This document shows, one piece after another, positions 43,541 through 52,372 of a DNA stretch of 64,000 bases (positions are counted from its first letter, which is position 1; each line of letters starts with the position of its first letter). The notes beneath the pieces were generated by a model. That model did not search any database, had not been told where the DNA came from, and saw nothing but the letters and a program-made list of their open reading frames with translations. The translations under genes were made by a program, and so were the position numbers. The stretch is from Chloroflexota bacterium (GTDB lineage: Bacteria > Chloroflexota > Anaerolineae > Aggregatilineales > Phototrophicaceae): contig JAPPMO010000049.1 in NCBI GenBank assembly GCA_028873975.1, positions 1-64,000 on the forward strand. Reading direction: 5' to 3'.

Positions 43541-44515
43541 ATGGCTACATCATTCGGCTCGCAACTTAGCGCCCTGCGCGGCCGCCGGCGGGAACGCTGG
43601 CGCGACTTGTCGCCGATGCGCAAGCGCGAAGCCAGATTCGGCTTGCTTTTCATCAGTCCGTGGATCGTCGGCGTGCTGCTCTTTTCGCTATTTCCCTTCG
43701 TGGCGTCGTTCCTGCTGAGCTTCACCAGATACAATATCGTACAGCCGCCGGAATGGATCGGCACGGAGCACTACGTCCATATCTTCACCGATGACCCGCT
43801 GTTCTTGAAGTCATTGCGAAACACAGCCGTCTATGTCGGCGGCTCGGTGGCGATACGCATCGTGCTCGGTTTCGCTTTGGCGCTTCTGCTCAACGCCAAA
43901 GTGCGTCTGCTGGGGCTGTGGCGGACCTTGTTTTATTTGCCGTCGGTCGTGCCGATTGTGGCGCTGTCAGTGATCTGGCTCTACGTGCTGAATGCGCGCG
44001 CGGGCTTGCTCAATTCGTTCTTATACGCCATCGGGCTGCCGCGCTTTCGCTGGTTTGCCGACCCCGACATCGCTATGATCGGCTATCTGATCATGAGCAC
44101 AACCTGGGTCGGCGTGACGATGGTCATCTTCCTGGCCGGTTTGCAGGGCATTCCTGAAGAGTATTACGACGCGGCCAAAATCGACGGCGCCAATGTTTTT
44201 CAGCGCCTCCTGCGCGTCACCATTCCGCTGATGACGCCAACCATTTATTTGAACATTCTCATCAATATCATCAACGCTTTCCAAGTCTTCACTCAGATCT
44301 TTATCATGACGGATGGGCAAGGCGGTCCGCGCGACGCGACGCGAACCTATGTCTTGCATCTGTTTGACCATGCCTTTCAATACTTGCCGCCACAGATGGG
44401 CTATTCGTCGGCGCTGGCCTGGATTCTTTTCATGATTATCTTTTTCTTCACAGCCGTCATCGTGACGACATCGCAGCGCTGGGTCTTTTATCAAGGCGGG
44501 GAGAACGGCGCATGA
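43541..44515 (+). CDS. Sugar ABC transporter permease (MalF/UgpA type)
   Basis: Inner membrane permease of the CUT1 class, 324 residues with six core helices. After a basic cytoplasmic N-terminus (RGRRRERWRDLSPMRKREAR) comes FGLLFISPWIVGVLLFSLFP. The EAA loop that contacts the ATPase is EEYYDAAKIDGANVFQRLLR, followed by VTIPLMTPTIYLN. It overlaps the second permease gene by four bases (ATGA), so the two are translationally coupled. Confidence 0.95.
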   Translation: MATSFGSQLSALRGRRRERWRDLSPMRKREARFGLLFISPWIVGVLLFSLFPFVASFLLSFTRYNIVQPPEWIGTEHYVHIFTDDPLFLKSLRNTAVYVGGSVAIRIVLGFALALLLNAKVRLLGLWRTLFYLPSVVPIVALSVIWLYVLNARAGLLNSFLYAIGLPRFRWFADPDIAMIGYLIMSTTWVGVTMVIFLAGLQGIPEEYYDAAKIDGANVFQRLLRVTIPLMTPTIYLNILINIINAFQVFTQIFIMTDGQGGPRDATRTYVLHLFDHAFQYLPPQMGYSSALAWILFMIIFFFTAVIVTTSQRWVFYQGGENGA

Positions 44516-45399
44516 TGGACCAATCGCTGGGCGAAACCAGCTTCCTGCAGCGCGACCCGGTCTTCCGGCTGACGCGCATCGCCGGGCGCATCCTGCTCTA
44601 CGGGCTGCTGATCGGGATGAGCCTGTGGTTCCTGGCGCCCTTGTTCTGGATGTTCATGTCCTCTTTCATGCCCTTGGACCAAGTCGGCGTCTTCCCGGTG
44701 CAATGGATCCCGCGCGTCTGGATGCCGGAGAACTTCACCGAAGCGCTGAAGTTCTGGAATTTCGGCACCACATTTCGCAATACCATGCTCATCACCGTAT
44801 TCTCGCTCATCGGCGACATTGGCTCTTGCACCGTCGTGGCATACGGATTCGCGCGCTTCCGCTTCCCCTTTAGAGACACGCTGTTCTTGATTTTGCTGGC
44901 GACTTTGATGCTTCCCTTCGCCGTCCGGCTCATTCCGGTCTACGCCGCCTACGACGCAATCGGCTGGATCGATACCTTCTATCCGCTGATCGTGCCGAAC
45001 TTCTTCGGCAACGCTTTCTATATTTTCATCTGCCGGCAGTTCTTCCTGGGCATTCCCCAAGACTTGCTTGACGCCGCCAAGATCGACGGGGCGAGCGAAG
45101 TGCGCATCTTCACCCAGGTCATGATCCCGCTGGCCAAACCGGCGATTGTCGTCATCGCTATCTTGAGCTTCCAGAATAGCTGGAACGATTTTCTGGGTCC
45201 CCTGATTTATTTGAAGGACCCGGACTTGCACACGCTGGCGATTGGGCTGTACAAGTTCACATCTCTGCCCGGTCAAGGCGGGATCTACAACCAGCAGATG
45301 GCGGCCTCAACCATGATGGTGCTGCCGGTGCTGATCGTGTTTTTCCTTTTCCAGAAACAATTCATCCAGGGCGCGAATATCTCCGGCTTAAAGGGCTGA
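44512..45399 (+). CDS. Sugar ABC transporter permease (MalG/UgpE type)
   Basis: Second CUT1 permease, 295 residues, six membrane helices. The EAA loop is PQDLLDAAKIDGASEVRIFT, followed by MIPLAKPAIVVIAI. The C-terminal region has FQNSWNDFLGPLIYL, conserved in MalG-like proteins. No ATP-binding subunit gene is found within the window, so a shared MsiK-like ATPase encoded elsewhere is presumed. The gene starts at ATG ATG within the end of the preceding permease gene. Confidence 0.95.
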   Translation: MMDQSLGETSFLQRDPVFRLTRIAGRILLYGLLIGMSLWFLAPLFWMFMSSFMPLDQVGVFPVQWIPRVWMPENFTEALKFWNFGTTFRNTMLITVFSLIGDIGSCTVVAYGFARFRFPFRDTLFLILLATLMLPFAVRLIPVYAAYDAIGWIDTFYPLIVPNFFGNAFYIFICRQFFLGIPQDLLDAAKIDGASEVRIFTQVMIPLAKPAIVVIAILSFQNSWNDFLGPLIYLKDPDLHTLAIGLYKFTSLPGQGGIYNQQMAASTMMVLPVLIVFFLFQKQFIQGANISGLKG

Positions 45400-45410
45400 G
45401 ACCCCCGCTC

Positions 45411-45548
45411 ATGGACGCGCCAGCCAACATACTCTTCTTCCTGGCGGATCAGCTTGGCGCGCGCGCCGAGCGGCGTCGGCGGCAGCAAGTCAAGCACTCA
45501 CTCACTCAACCCGAAGGCGAGCAAGCATGGCAAGCAATCAGTACTTGA
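45411..45548 (+). pseudogene. Relic of a sulfatase N-terminus
   Basis: A 45-codon frame begins MDAPANILFFLADQLGARA, which has the form of a sulfatase N-terminus (compare KPNILLIYTDQQRFDT at 47809 and RRLNILILYTDQQRWDT at 57005), including the metal-binding Asp. After about 19 residues the similarity stops and the reading turns into basic, low-complexity sequence that runs into the next gene. I read it as the left end of a deleted sulfatase gene. The alternative is a chance match, but the 12-base spacing after the permease stop also fits a former gene start. Confidence 0.5.
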
Positions 45549-46912
45549 ACGCCAGCGGCGTGTATCCCCATCTTGCGCTATCGGCGGAGTTGGGTCCCCC
45601 GCGCACCGAATGCGGCGTGGGCGCGATGATGGCTTGGGCCGGCTCTCTTTGGCTTGTCACTTATGTATCGCACAAGTCCGCCAGCGGCGTCGGCACCGGG
45701 TTATACGCGATCAACGACAAATTGGAGATTGAGAAGCACCCGGCCAGCTATGTCGGCACTTACACCAACAGAATGGTCCATTGGGAGTCGAACCAGCTCA
45801 TGCTGGGACCTTATGCCATCAACGCCGAAGGAACTGTCCGAACCATAGAATCGCTGCTTGAAGTACGGACCTGCTCGACCATGCGTCATCTGCGCGACCC
45901 CGCCAACAAGGTGTATGTGCTGGGCATGGAAGGCGAATTTTATGAGCTGGATGTGCATACGCTGGAGACGAGTTTCATCGCCGACCTGACCGTCGAACTG
46001 GGCGTGCCGGACCACAAATACGCCCACTTCAAGGCGGCATACAGCAACTTCGGGCGCGTCGTTGTCGCCAACAACAGCTACGACGAACGCGACTTCAGGG
46101 GAATGGAAGCAGCCGGACGCCTGGCCGAATGGGATGGCGAGACCTGGACGATCATCGATCGCAATCCCTACATAGAGGTCAATGGTCGAGGCAATTTCGC
46201 GGGCACGATATTAGCGATGGGCTGGGACAAGCGCTCGGCGATCCTGCAGGTATATACCGAGGCGGACCGCCAGTGGAAGCGCTATCGCTTGCCAAAAGCC
46301 AGCCATTGCTTCGACCACATGTGGCAAACGGAATGGCCCCGCATCCGCGAGGTTGAGCACGAACGCTTTCTGATGGATTGTCACGGCATGTTCTATGAGC
46401 TTTCGCCTTGGGCTTACGAGAATCGTGTCTGGGGCATCCGTCCCATTTCGACGCATCTGTGGGTGCATGGCGATTTCTGCGCCTTTCGCGGCATGCTCGT
46501 GCTCGGTTCTGACAATGCCAGCCCGCACGGCGGCGCCAATCATCTGGCCGGGGAACCGCAGTCGGGTTTATGGTTTGGCAAGACCGACGACCTCTGGAAT
46601 TTTGGCAAACCGGCCGGTTGGGGCGGCGTCTGGCAGGAGGACGCTGTCGAGGCTGGGCAAGCATCCGACCCCTATCTGATGACGGGCTTCGACAAGAAGG
46701 TCTTGCACCTGTGCCACGACGATGCTGCCGATGTCAGGTTTACGGTTGAGGCGGACTTCCTCGGCAATGGCGCCTGGAAGATCTACGATCAGCTTACTGT
46801 ATCGGGATACGGTTACGCGCATCACGAGTTTCCCGACGGTTACAGCGCGCACTGGGTTCGCGTGCGCACCGACAAATCTTGTGTCGCCACAGCCTATTTC
46901 ACTTATACTTAG
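45527..46912 (+). CDS. Uncharacterised 461-residue protein of the sugar island, probable beta-propeller
   Basis: I do not recognise the family. The protein has no signal peptide or membrane segment, so it should be cytoplasmic. It shows repeated blade-like strands with small and aromatic residues: MMAWAGSLWLVTYV, NRMVHWESNQLMLGPYAI, RDPANKVYVLGMEGEFYELD, AAYSNFGRVVVANNSYDERD, AEWDGETWTIID and KVLHLCHDDAADV. That pattern suggests a beta-propeller. Polar residues in NNSYDERDF, HGMFYEL and HLWVHGDFCAFRGM could form a site. Its place between the importer and the PhyH gene suggests a role in breaking down or sensing the imported compound, for example a lyase or hydrolase; that is inference. Confidence 0.75.
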   Translation: MASNQYLNASGVYPHLALSAELGPPRTECGVGAMMAWAGSLWLVTYVSHKSASGVGTGLYAINDKLEIEKHPASYVGTYTNRMVHWESNQLMLGPYAINAEGTVRTIESLLEVRTCSTMRHLRDPANKVYVLGMEGEFYELDVHTLETSFIADLTVELGVPDHKYAHFKAAYSNFGRVVVANNSYDERDFRGMEAAGRLAEWDGETWTIIDRNPYIEVNGRGNFAGTILAMGWDKRSAILQVYTEADRQWKRYRLPKASHCFDHMWQTEWPRIREVEHERFLMDCHGMFYELSPWAYENRVWGIRPISTHLWVHGDFCAFRGMLVLGSDNASPHGGANHLAGEPQSGLWFGKTDDLWNFGKPAGWGGVWQEDAVEAGQASDPYLMTGFDKKVLHLCHDDAADVRFTVEADFLGNGAWKIYDQLTVSGYGYAHHEFPDGYSAHWVRVRTDKSCVATAYFTYT

Positions 46913-46956
46913 CGGGAAGAACTATATGCCGCTTTTCGGCATCTGGAGGATAGAAA

Positions 46957-47805
46957 ATGCAGGGATTCACCGAACTTAGCGAAGAACAGAGACAGCAGTT
47001 CCGCGACGACGGCTATCTCATCGTGCGGGACGCGCTCGATGAAGACATGATTAGCCGCCTGATAGAAACCGGCGACCGGCTCATCGCCACAGAGGAGCGC
47101 TTCAATCGCTATCAAACAAGCGCATACTATGACGGCTTCCGCAACTGCATCGTTATGGACGACGCCTTCATTCCCCTGCTGACCAATGAAATCACGCTGC
47201 CGCTGGTGATCCAACTGCTGGGCTCCAACTTGCAGCTCTCGACGAGCCACTTGATCTACCGCCATCCTGACCCGGCGGGCACGCCTGATACCGTCCGGCG
47301 GCCGGGCTGGCACCGTGATGGCGGTCGCATCATGCGTGACCTGGGCGAGGCCCGGTATCCGCGTATGGGTTTGAAGTGCGCCTTCTACCTCACCGACTTG
47401 AGCGAGCCGAACTCCGGCGTCACGATGCTGGCGCCTGGCAGCAATCAGTTGGTCGAGAAAATCGATATACCTGAGGGCGCGGCCGATCCCGAAAATAAAC
47501 TTGAGCCGCTGCTGAATCCGGGCGATTGCGTCATCTTCGAGTACCGCACCTGGCACGCCGGCGCGCCCAACTTCACCAGCCGGACCCGCAAAGCGGTCAT
47601 GATCGGCTACTGCTATCGCTGGCTGAAGCCAATGGACTTCGTCAAGCAAGACCGATCCTTCCTGGAAAAGCTAACCAGTCTCGAGAAATACCTCGCGGGC
47701 GAAGAGATTGACGATACGCTTGAATTCCAGCCAACAGGTGGCTTAAATCCGCTCAATGAATGGTGCGCCCGGCACGGCGTCGACCCTGATCGGCTGGGCG
47801 ATTAA
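46957..47805 (+). CDS. Phytanoyl-CoA dioxygenase (PhyH) family protein, canonical metal site
   Basis: Predicted Fe(II)/2-oxoglutarate-dependent oxygenase of 282 residues. The iron ligands are visible: H119-x-D121 in PGWHRDGG and the distal His at about 200 in YRTWHAGAPNFTSR, with the 2-oxoglutarate-binding Arg following in SRTRKAVMIGY. The start (LSEEQRQQFRDDGYLIVRDA) is typical of the family. Substrates of bacterial PhyH proteins vary widely. Here it could hydroxylate, demethylate or oxidatively desulfate the imported compound. The sulfatase gene begins 3 bases after its stop. A second PhyH at 51554 has a different metal motif. Confidence 0.9.
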   Translation: MQGFTELSEEQRQQFRDDGYLIVRDALDEDMISRLIETGDRLIATEERFNRYQTSAYYDGFRNCIVMDDAFIPLLTNEITLPLVIQLLGSNLQLSTSHLIYRHPDPAGTPDTVRRPGWHRDGGRIMRDLGEARYPRMGLKCAFYLTDLSEPNSGVTMLAPGSNQLVEKIDIPEGAADPENKLEPLLNPGDCVIFEYRTWHAGAPNFTSRTRKAVMIGYCYRWLKPMDFVKQDRSFLEKLTSLEKYLAGEEIDDTLEFQPTGGLNPLNEWCARHGVDPDRLGD

Positions 47806-47808
47806 GGC

Positions 47809-49221
47809 ATGAAACCCAACATCCTGCTGATTTACACAGATCAGCAGCGATTCGATACGATTCGCGCGCTTGGCAATGGGCATATTCTCACGCCAAACCT
47901 GGACCGCTTGGTCGGCAAGGGGGTAGCTTTCACGCAGGCGACGACGCCTTCGCCGGTGTGCCTGGTGAACCGCTGGTGCTTGCACAGCGGGCAATGGTCA
48001 AGCAAGAACCGCTGTTATTCCAATCACCACCCCGGTCTGCGTCCGCCGACCGATATCCCAAATATGTTGCGCGACGCCGGTTATGTCACCGGCCTGAGCG
48101 GCAAGAACCACTCCTTCCTGACCGCTGCCGACTTCGACTACTGGGACGAAAATCCAACGCTGGAGTCGCATCCAGAATGGGAAGAGTATCTGGCGTGGAC
48201 GCGATACAGGCGGCGCAAGTATCCGCGCCTGGCGGAAGAGCCTGTGCCGACCTCGGTGACGGCGGAGCGCGCCAAGACCGAATCCGCGCTCAGGTTTATG
48301 GACCGCTACCGAGATTCCGGCCAGCCCTTCTTTCTCTGGCTGTCTTATCTGTATCCACACACGCCCTACGAAGCGCCGGAGCCATACTTCTCGCTCTATG
48401 ACAACCTGCCGCCGCCGGCAATCGAATCCGATACCTTGGCAGCCGCAGGCAAGCCCTTCAGGCAGCAGTTTCACCAGCACAACAATGACGCAGTCATCCC
48501 ATTCTCTGAAGAACAGATCAATTTGATGCGGCGGGTCTACTACGGCATGGTGACTTTGATTGACGGTGAAATCGGCAAGATCCTCGACTTCCTGGATGAG
48601 CGCGGCCTGGCGAATAACACGCTATTGGTATTCATCAGCGATCACGGCGATTATCAGGGCGATCACGGGCTAATCGCCAAGAGCCCGGCGCTTTATGACG
48701 TGCTGGCGCGCGTGCCCTTTATCCTGCGCTGGCCCGGTCACATCGACGCCGGTCGGCGCGATGACCGCTTCGCTTCGCATGTCGACTTGCTGCCGACTTT
48801 CGCCGCCGCAGCCGGCCTACCCTGCCCTCCGCAAGCGCAAGGCGTCAACCTGCTGCCCTGCCTGCGCGATGGCGGCGACTGCGGCGCAATACGTCCCTTT
48901 GCTTTCAGCGAATACGGCGTGCCGGGCACGCCCTACGATAAAGAACGCTTGACTGACGAAGGGCTGGCTGGCACGGTATTCACAAATCCTTCCAATGATC
49001 GGTTGTCCTGGGAAGGCAATCCAGTGTCGCTGGCGGGGCGCATTCGCATGCTGCGCGATCTTCGCTGGAAATTAGTTGACGAAGAAAACGGCGGCGGCGA
49101 ACTCTATGACTTGCAGAATGATCCACACGAATTGAGGAATCTGTGGGATAATCCGCAGTATTCGGCTATCCGCGGCGACATGCAATCGCAATTGGAAAAC
49201 TGGCAGGCGTCTATAGCCTAA
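47809..49221 (+). CDS. Sulfatase family protein with atypical active-site motif C-L-V-N-R
   Basis: Type I sulfatase fold of 470 residues, no signal peptide. The N-terminal metal site is NILLIYTDQQRFDT. The second metal site is in VFISDHGDYQGDHGLIAKS, and the C-terminal region has LYDLQNDPHELRNLWDNP. The catalytic residue must be converted to formylglycine within CxPSR or CxAxR. Here the position reads SPVCLVNR (C51 to R55), so Cys and Arg are kept but Pro and Ser are replaced by Val and Asn. The other complete sulfatase of the island has CMPSR. The protein may be poorly modified, use another modifying system, or act as a phosphoesterase-like hydrolase. It is packed 3 bases after a PhyH gene. 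Confidence 0.9.
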   Translation: MKPNILLIYTDQQRFDTIRALGNGHILTPNLDRLVGKGVAFTQATTPSPVCLVNRWCLHSGQWSSKNRCYSNHHPGLRPPTDIPNMLRDAGYVTGLSGKNHSFLTAADFDYWDENPTLESHPEWEEYLAWTRYRRRKYPRLAEEPVPTSVTAERAKTESALRFMDRYRDSGQPFFLWLSYLYPHTPYEAPEPYFSLYDNLPPPAIESDTLAAAGKPFRQQFHQHNNDAVIPFSEEQINLMRRVYYGMVTLIDGEIGKILDFLDERGLANNTLLVFISDHGDYQGDHGLIAKSPALYDVLARVPFILRWPGHIDAGRRDDRFASHVDLLPTFAAAAGLPCPPQAQGVNLLPCLRDGGDCGAIRPFAFSEYGVPGTPYDKERLTDEGLAGTVFTNPSNDRLSWEGNPVSLAGRIRMLRDLRWKLVDEENGGGELYDLQNDPHELRNLWDNPQYSAIRGDMQSQLENWQASIA

Positions 49222-49232
49222 AAGGAAAGTAC

Positions 49233-51521
49233 ATGAAACAAGACAATCAAATCCCCAGAATGCTTAGCGAGCCATTTTCCGCTGAAGCGCGCGCGCCTAA
49301 GACCGTCCGCATCGACAGCGATTTGGTGATAGTCGGCGGCGGACTGGCCGGAACCTGCGCGGCTATCACGGCGGCGCGGGCCGGCATCAAGGTCGTGCTG
49401 GCGCAAGACCGTCCCGTGCTCGGCGGCAACGCCAGCAGCGAGGTGCGACTATGGGCATTGGGCGCGACCTCGCACATGGGCAATAACAATCGCTGGGCGC
49501 GCGAAGGCGGCGTGATCGACGAGATCCTGGTCGAAAACATGTACCGCAATAAGGAAGGCAACGCGCTGATATTCGACACTGTGCTGCTGGAAAAAGTCGT
49601 CGACGAGGACAATATCACGCTGCTGCTGAATACGGCTGCGGTCAGCGTAAGCAAATCCGACGGCGAGACCATCGCATCGGTCAGCGCCTTTTGCAGCCAG
49701 AATTCGACGCGGTACGAATTATATGCCCCACTCTTCTGTGATGCTTCCGGCGATGGCATCGTCGCCTTCCAAGCCGGCGCCGCTTTTCGCATGGGCGCGG
49801 AAGCCAGCGACGAATTCGGCGAGAAATTCGCGCCAAGCGACGAATACGGCTACCTGCTGGGGCATTCGATTTATTTCTACAGCAAAGATGTCGGCGCGCC
49901 TGTCAAGTTTGTGCCGCCCAGCTACGCGCTCGAAGACATCACCCGGATACCGCGCTTCCGCAGCTTCAACACGGCGATCGACGGCTGCCGCCTTTGGTGG
50001 ATCGAATATGGCGGGCGACTCGACACGGTGCACGAAACCGAGACCATCAAATGGCAACTGTGGAAAGTCGTCTACGGCGTTTGGAACTATATCAAGAATT
50101 CGGGAGAATTCCCCGATGCCGAAAACCTGACCCTGGAATGGGTCGGGCAGATCCCGGGCAAGCGAGAAAGCCGCCGCTTCGAAGGCGATTACATGATGAT
50201 CCAGCAGGACATAATCGAACAGCGGCAGCACTATGACGCCATTTCCTTCGGCGGCTGGTCCATCGACCTGCACCCCGCCGACGGCGTCTTTAGCGAGCGG
50301 CCCGGATGCGACCAGTGGCACGCCAAGGGTGTTTATCAAGTGCCATATCGCAGTCAATACAGCAAGAATATAGGCAACCTCTTCATCACGGGCCGCATCA
50401 TGAGCGCCTCGCATGTCGCTTTTGGATCGACCCGCGTGATGCTGACCTTGGCCTCGGCAGCGCAGTCCGTTGGCATGGCAGCCGCGCTGTGCATCAGACA
50501 TCAACTCCTGCCGCGCGACATAGCCGACGAAGGCAATATCAAGCTGCTGCAGCGGGATTTGCAGCGCGCAGGCCAGTATATCCCGCAGTTCAGGCTCGAA
50601 GATGACGAGAACCTGGTCAGGCATTCAAGAGTGGCAGCATCCAGCAAACTTTGCCTTGAGGAAATACCCGACAATGGACCACGCTTTAAGTTGGAACGTC
50701 CCTATGCCCAGATGATCCCCATGCAGCGCGGTCGCGTATCGCGCATGTCCATCACTGTTGATGCGGAAGCGCCAACCCAACTCGACGTGCAACTGCGCAT
50801 GAGTTCCAAGCCGGACAATCATAGTCCCGATATCATCTTGAAGACCTGCGCATTCGATCTCGATGAAGGTGATAATCAGCGCGTTGAGCTGGATTTTGAC
50901 CAATTGCTGAATCGGAATTGTTATGTCTTCGCGCATGTGCTGGAAAATCCGTTAGTGCATCTGCATCTGAGCGACCAGCGCCTTACCGGATTGCTCGCGC
51001 TGACCCATCGCCGGACGCAGCAACCCAGGCACGATATCGGCGTCGAAAGCTTCGAGTTTTGGACGCCGCTGCGCCGCCCGGATGGCCAGAACATCGCCAT
51101 GACCTTCAGCCCGCCGGTTAATGGTTTTGATCCGCATAACATTTGCAATGGTCTGGCCCGCCCAACCGCGGGAGCGAATGCCTGGGTGGCCGATCCCGAT
51201 GATCCGCAGCCAGCCCTGGATATCGAGTGGCAAGCGCCGCAAAGCTTGAGCGAGATTGTATTGATGTTCGACACGGACTGGGATCACCCCATGGAAACCA
51301 GCCTTTGGGGCCATCCGGAGGATGTGGCGCCTTTTGCGGTCAAGGACTACCGCTTGACGGACGGCAATGGCAGAGTCTTCGCCGAGGTGGCCGGCAACCA
51401 CCAGACGATCAATAGAATACGCTTCGACGAGCCCGTCGAGACCAAGCGCTTGCGCCTGGAAGTCCTCGCCAGTCACGGCGATGCGCCCGCCGCTGTGTTT
51501 TCGGTACTATGTTACGAATAG
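49233..51521 (+). CDS. FAD-dependent oxidoreductase with C-terminal carbohydrate-binding-like domain
   Basis: Member of the FAD_oxidored family, 762 residues, no signal peptide. The dinucleotide-binding motif is DLVIVGGGLAGTCAAITAAR (near residue 30), followed by RPVLGGNASSEVRLWALGA. The second FAD contact is PLFCDASGDGIVAFQAGAAF, and the C-terminal end of the flavin domain is ITGRIMSASHVAFGSTRVML. Residues about 620-762 form a beta-rich domain like the F5/8 (discoidin) type: SLSEIVLMFDTDWDHP and ETKRLRLEVLAS. It probably oxidises a sugar or a derivative. The sulfatase gene is 11 bases upstream and the second PhyH gene 32 bases downstream. Confidence 0.87.
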   Translation: MKQDNQIPRMLSEPFSAEARAPKTVRIDSDLVIVGGGLAGTCAAITAARAGIKVVLAQDRPVLGGNASSEVRLWALGATSHMGNNNRWAREGGVIDEILVENMYRNKEGNALIFDTVLLEKVVDEDNITLLLNTAAVSVSKSDGETIASVSAFCSQNSTRYELYAPLFCDASGDGIVAFQAGAAFRMGAEASDEFGEKFAPSDEYGYLLGHSIYFYSKDVGAPVKFVPPSYALEDITRIPRFRSFNTAIDGCRLWWIEYGGRLDTVHETETIKWQLWKVVYGVWNYIKNSGEFPDAENLTLEWVGQIPGKRESRRFEGDYMMIQQDIIEQRQHYDAISFGGWSIDLHPADGVFSERPGCDQWHAKGVYQVPYRSQYSKNIGNLFITGRIMSASHVAFGSTRVMLTLASAAQSVGMAAALCIRHQLLPRDIADEGNIKLLQRDLQRAGQYIPQFRLEDDENLVRHSRVAASSKLCLEEIPDNGPRFKLERPYAQMIPMQRGRVSRMSITVDAEAPTQLDVQLRMSSKPDNHSPDIILKTCAFDLDEGDNQRVELDFDQLLNRNCYVFAHVLENPLVHLHLSDQRLTGLLALTHRRTQQPRHDIGVESFEFWTPLRRPDGQNIAMTFSPPVNGFDPHNICNGLARPTAGANAWVADPDDPQPALDIEWQAPQSLSEIVLMFDTDWDHPMETSLWGHPEDVAPFAVKDYRLTDGNGRVFAEVAGNHQTINRIRFDEPVETKRLRLEVLASHGDAPAAVFSVLCYE

Positions 51522-51553
51522 CCCGGCAAAGGCGAGGCGGAGATAAAAGAGCG

Positions 51554-52372
51554 ATGGCAAGCGATAGAGAGATTTACTTTTTCGATCTTAACGGATTCCT
51601 CGTGCTGAGGGGCGCATTATCCAAGCGGGAAGTCGCCGACATCAATGCTGGTATCGATGCGCTATTGCCCATTGAGCCCGGCGAGTGGAAGGGCTATGTG
51701 CATGGCCACAACTACGGCGACGATGATGGCTTGAACCTGCAGCAGATTTACGAGGGCGGCGAAGCCTTTGAAAAACTGATCGACCACCCGTCGTGGATCG
51801 AAAAAGTCAAGTATTTTGTTGGCGGCGCCGACACCTTTGATTACAACCATGGTCCCTTGTTCATTGATGAGTGCTTCGCCAACATCCGCGGTCCCGGAGA
51901 GGCGATCGGCTTGCACAGCGGCGGCCACGAAGGCACCAAACGCACCCAGTTTCGTTATTACAACGGCCGGTTCCATTGCGGGCAAATCAACATCCTGATG
52001 GCGCTGACGGATATCGGACCTGGCGACGGCGCGACTATGGTCGTGCCCGGCAGCCATAAGTCCCACTTCCCCCACCCCGATAGCGAAGCGCATCGAATGC
52101 GAGGCGAAGAGGCGTCGGTTGATCGCGTGGAAGGCGCTGTCGAGGTCCGGATGGACGCCGGCGACGTCCTGTTATTTGTGGATGCGCTGTGTCATGGATC
52201 GGCAGAGCGGCGCAACCCGGGGGATCGTCGGATCATCGTCTTCCGCTATGGTCCCTCCTGGGGCAACTTCCGCTTTGGATATCAAGTGTCTCAAGACCTG
52301 ATCGATCGTTTGACGCCGGAAAGACGGCAAATCGTGCGGCCAAAAGCGCCGCTTGTCCCCAACTCATCATAA
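51554..52372 (+). CDS. PhyH family protein with H-S-G in place of HxD
   Basis: The 272-residue protein has the PhyH fold: an N-terminal FLVLRGALSKREVADI, a central LMALTDIGPGDGATMVVPGS, then HKSHFPHP and the distal site MDAGDVLLFVDALCHGS (His about 214), followed by RRIIVF. The first ligand pair reads IGLHSGGHEG, so the Asp of HxD is Gly at 123. In Fe/2-oxoglutarate halogenases such as WelO5 the same position is Gly, which frees a site for halide. Many marine PhyH relatives carry LHGG-type motifs, so other metal ligands or non-oxygenase roles are equally possible. ATG 51554 (GGAG upstream) is chosen over 51509, which lies in the end of the previous gene. Confidence 0.85.
   Translation: MASDREIYFFDLNGFLVLRGALSKREVADINAGIDALLPIEPGEWKGYVHGHNYGDDDGLNLQQIYEGGEAFEKLIDHPSWIEKVKYFVGGADTFDYNHGPLFIDECFANIRGPGEAIGLHSGGHEGTKRTQFRYYNGRFHCGQINILMALTDIGPGDGATMVVPGSHKSHFPHPDSEAHRMRGEEASVDRVEGAVEVRMDAGDVLLFVDALCHGSAERRNPGDRRIIVFRYGPSWGNFRFGYQVSQDLIDRLTPERRQIVRPKAPLVPNSS

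Noticed and set aside
44491..45276. 261-codon minus-strand frame rich in Gln, Asp and Arg
   Set aside because: It is antisense to the permease gene, and the composition is the shadow of membrane-protein codons.
49719..50624. 301-codon minus-strand frame
   Set aside because: It is antisense to the FAD oxidoreductase gene, whose domains are clear.
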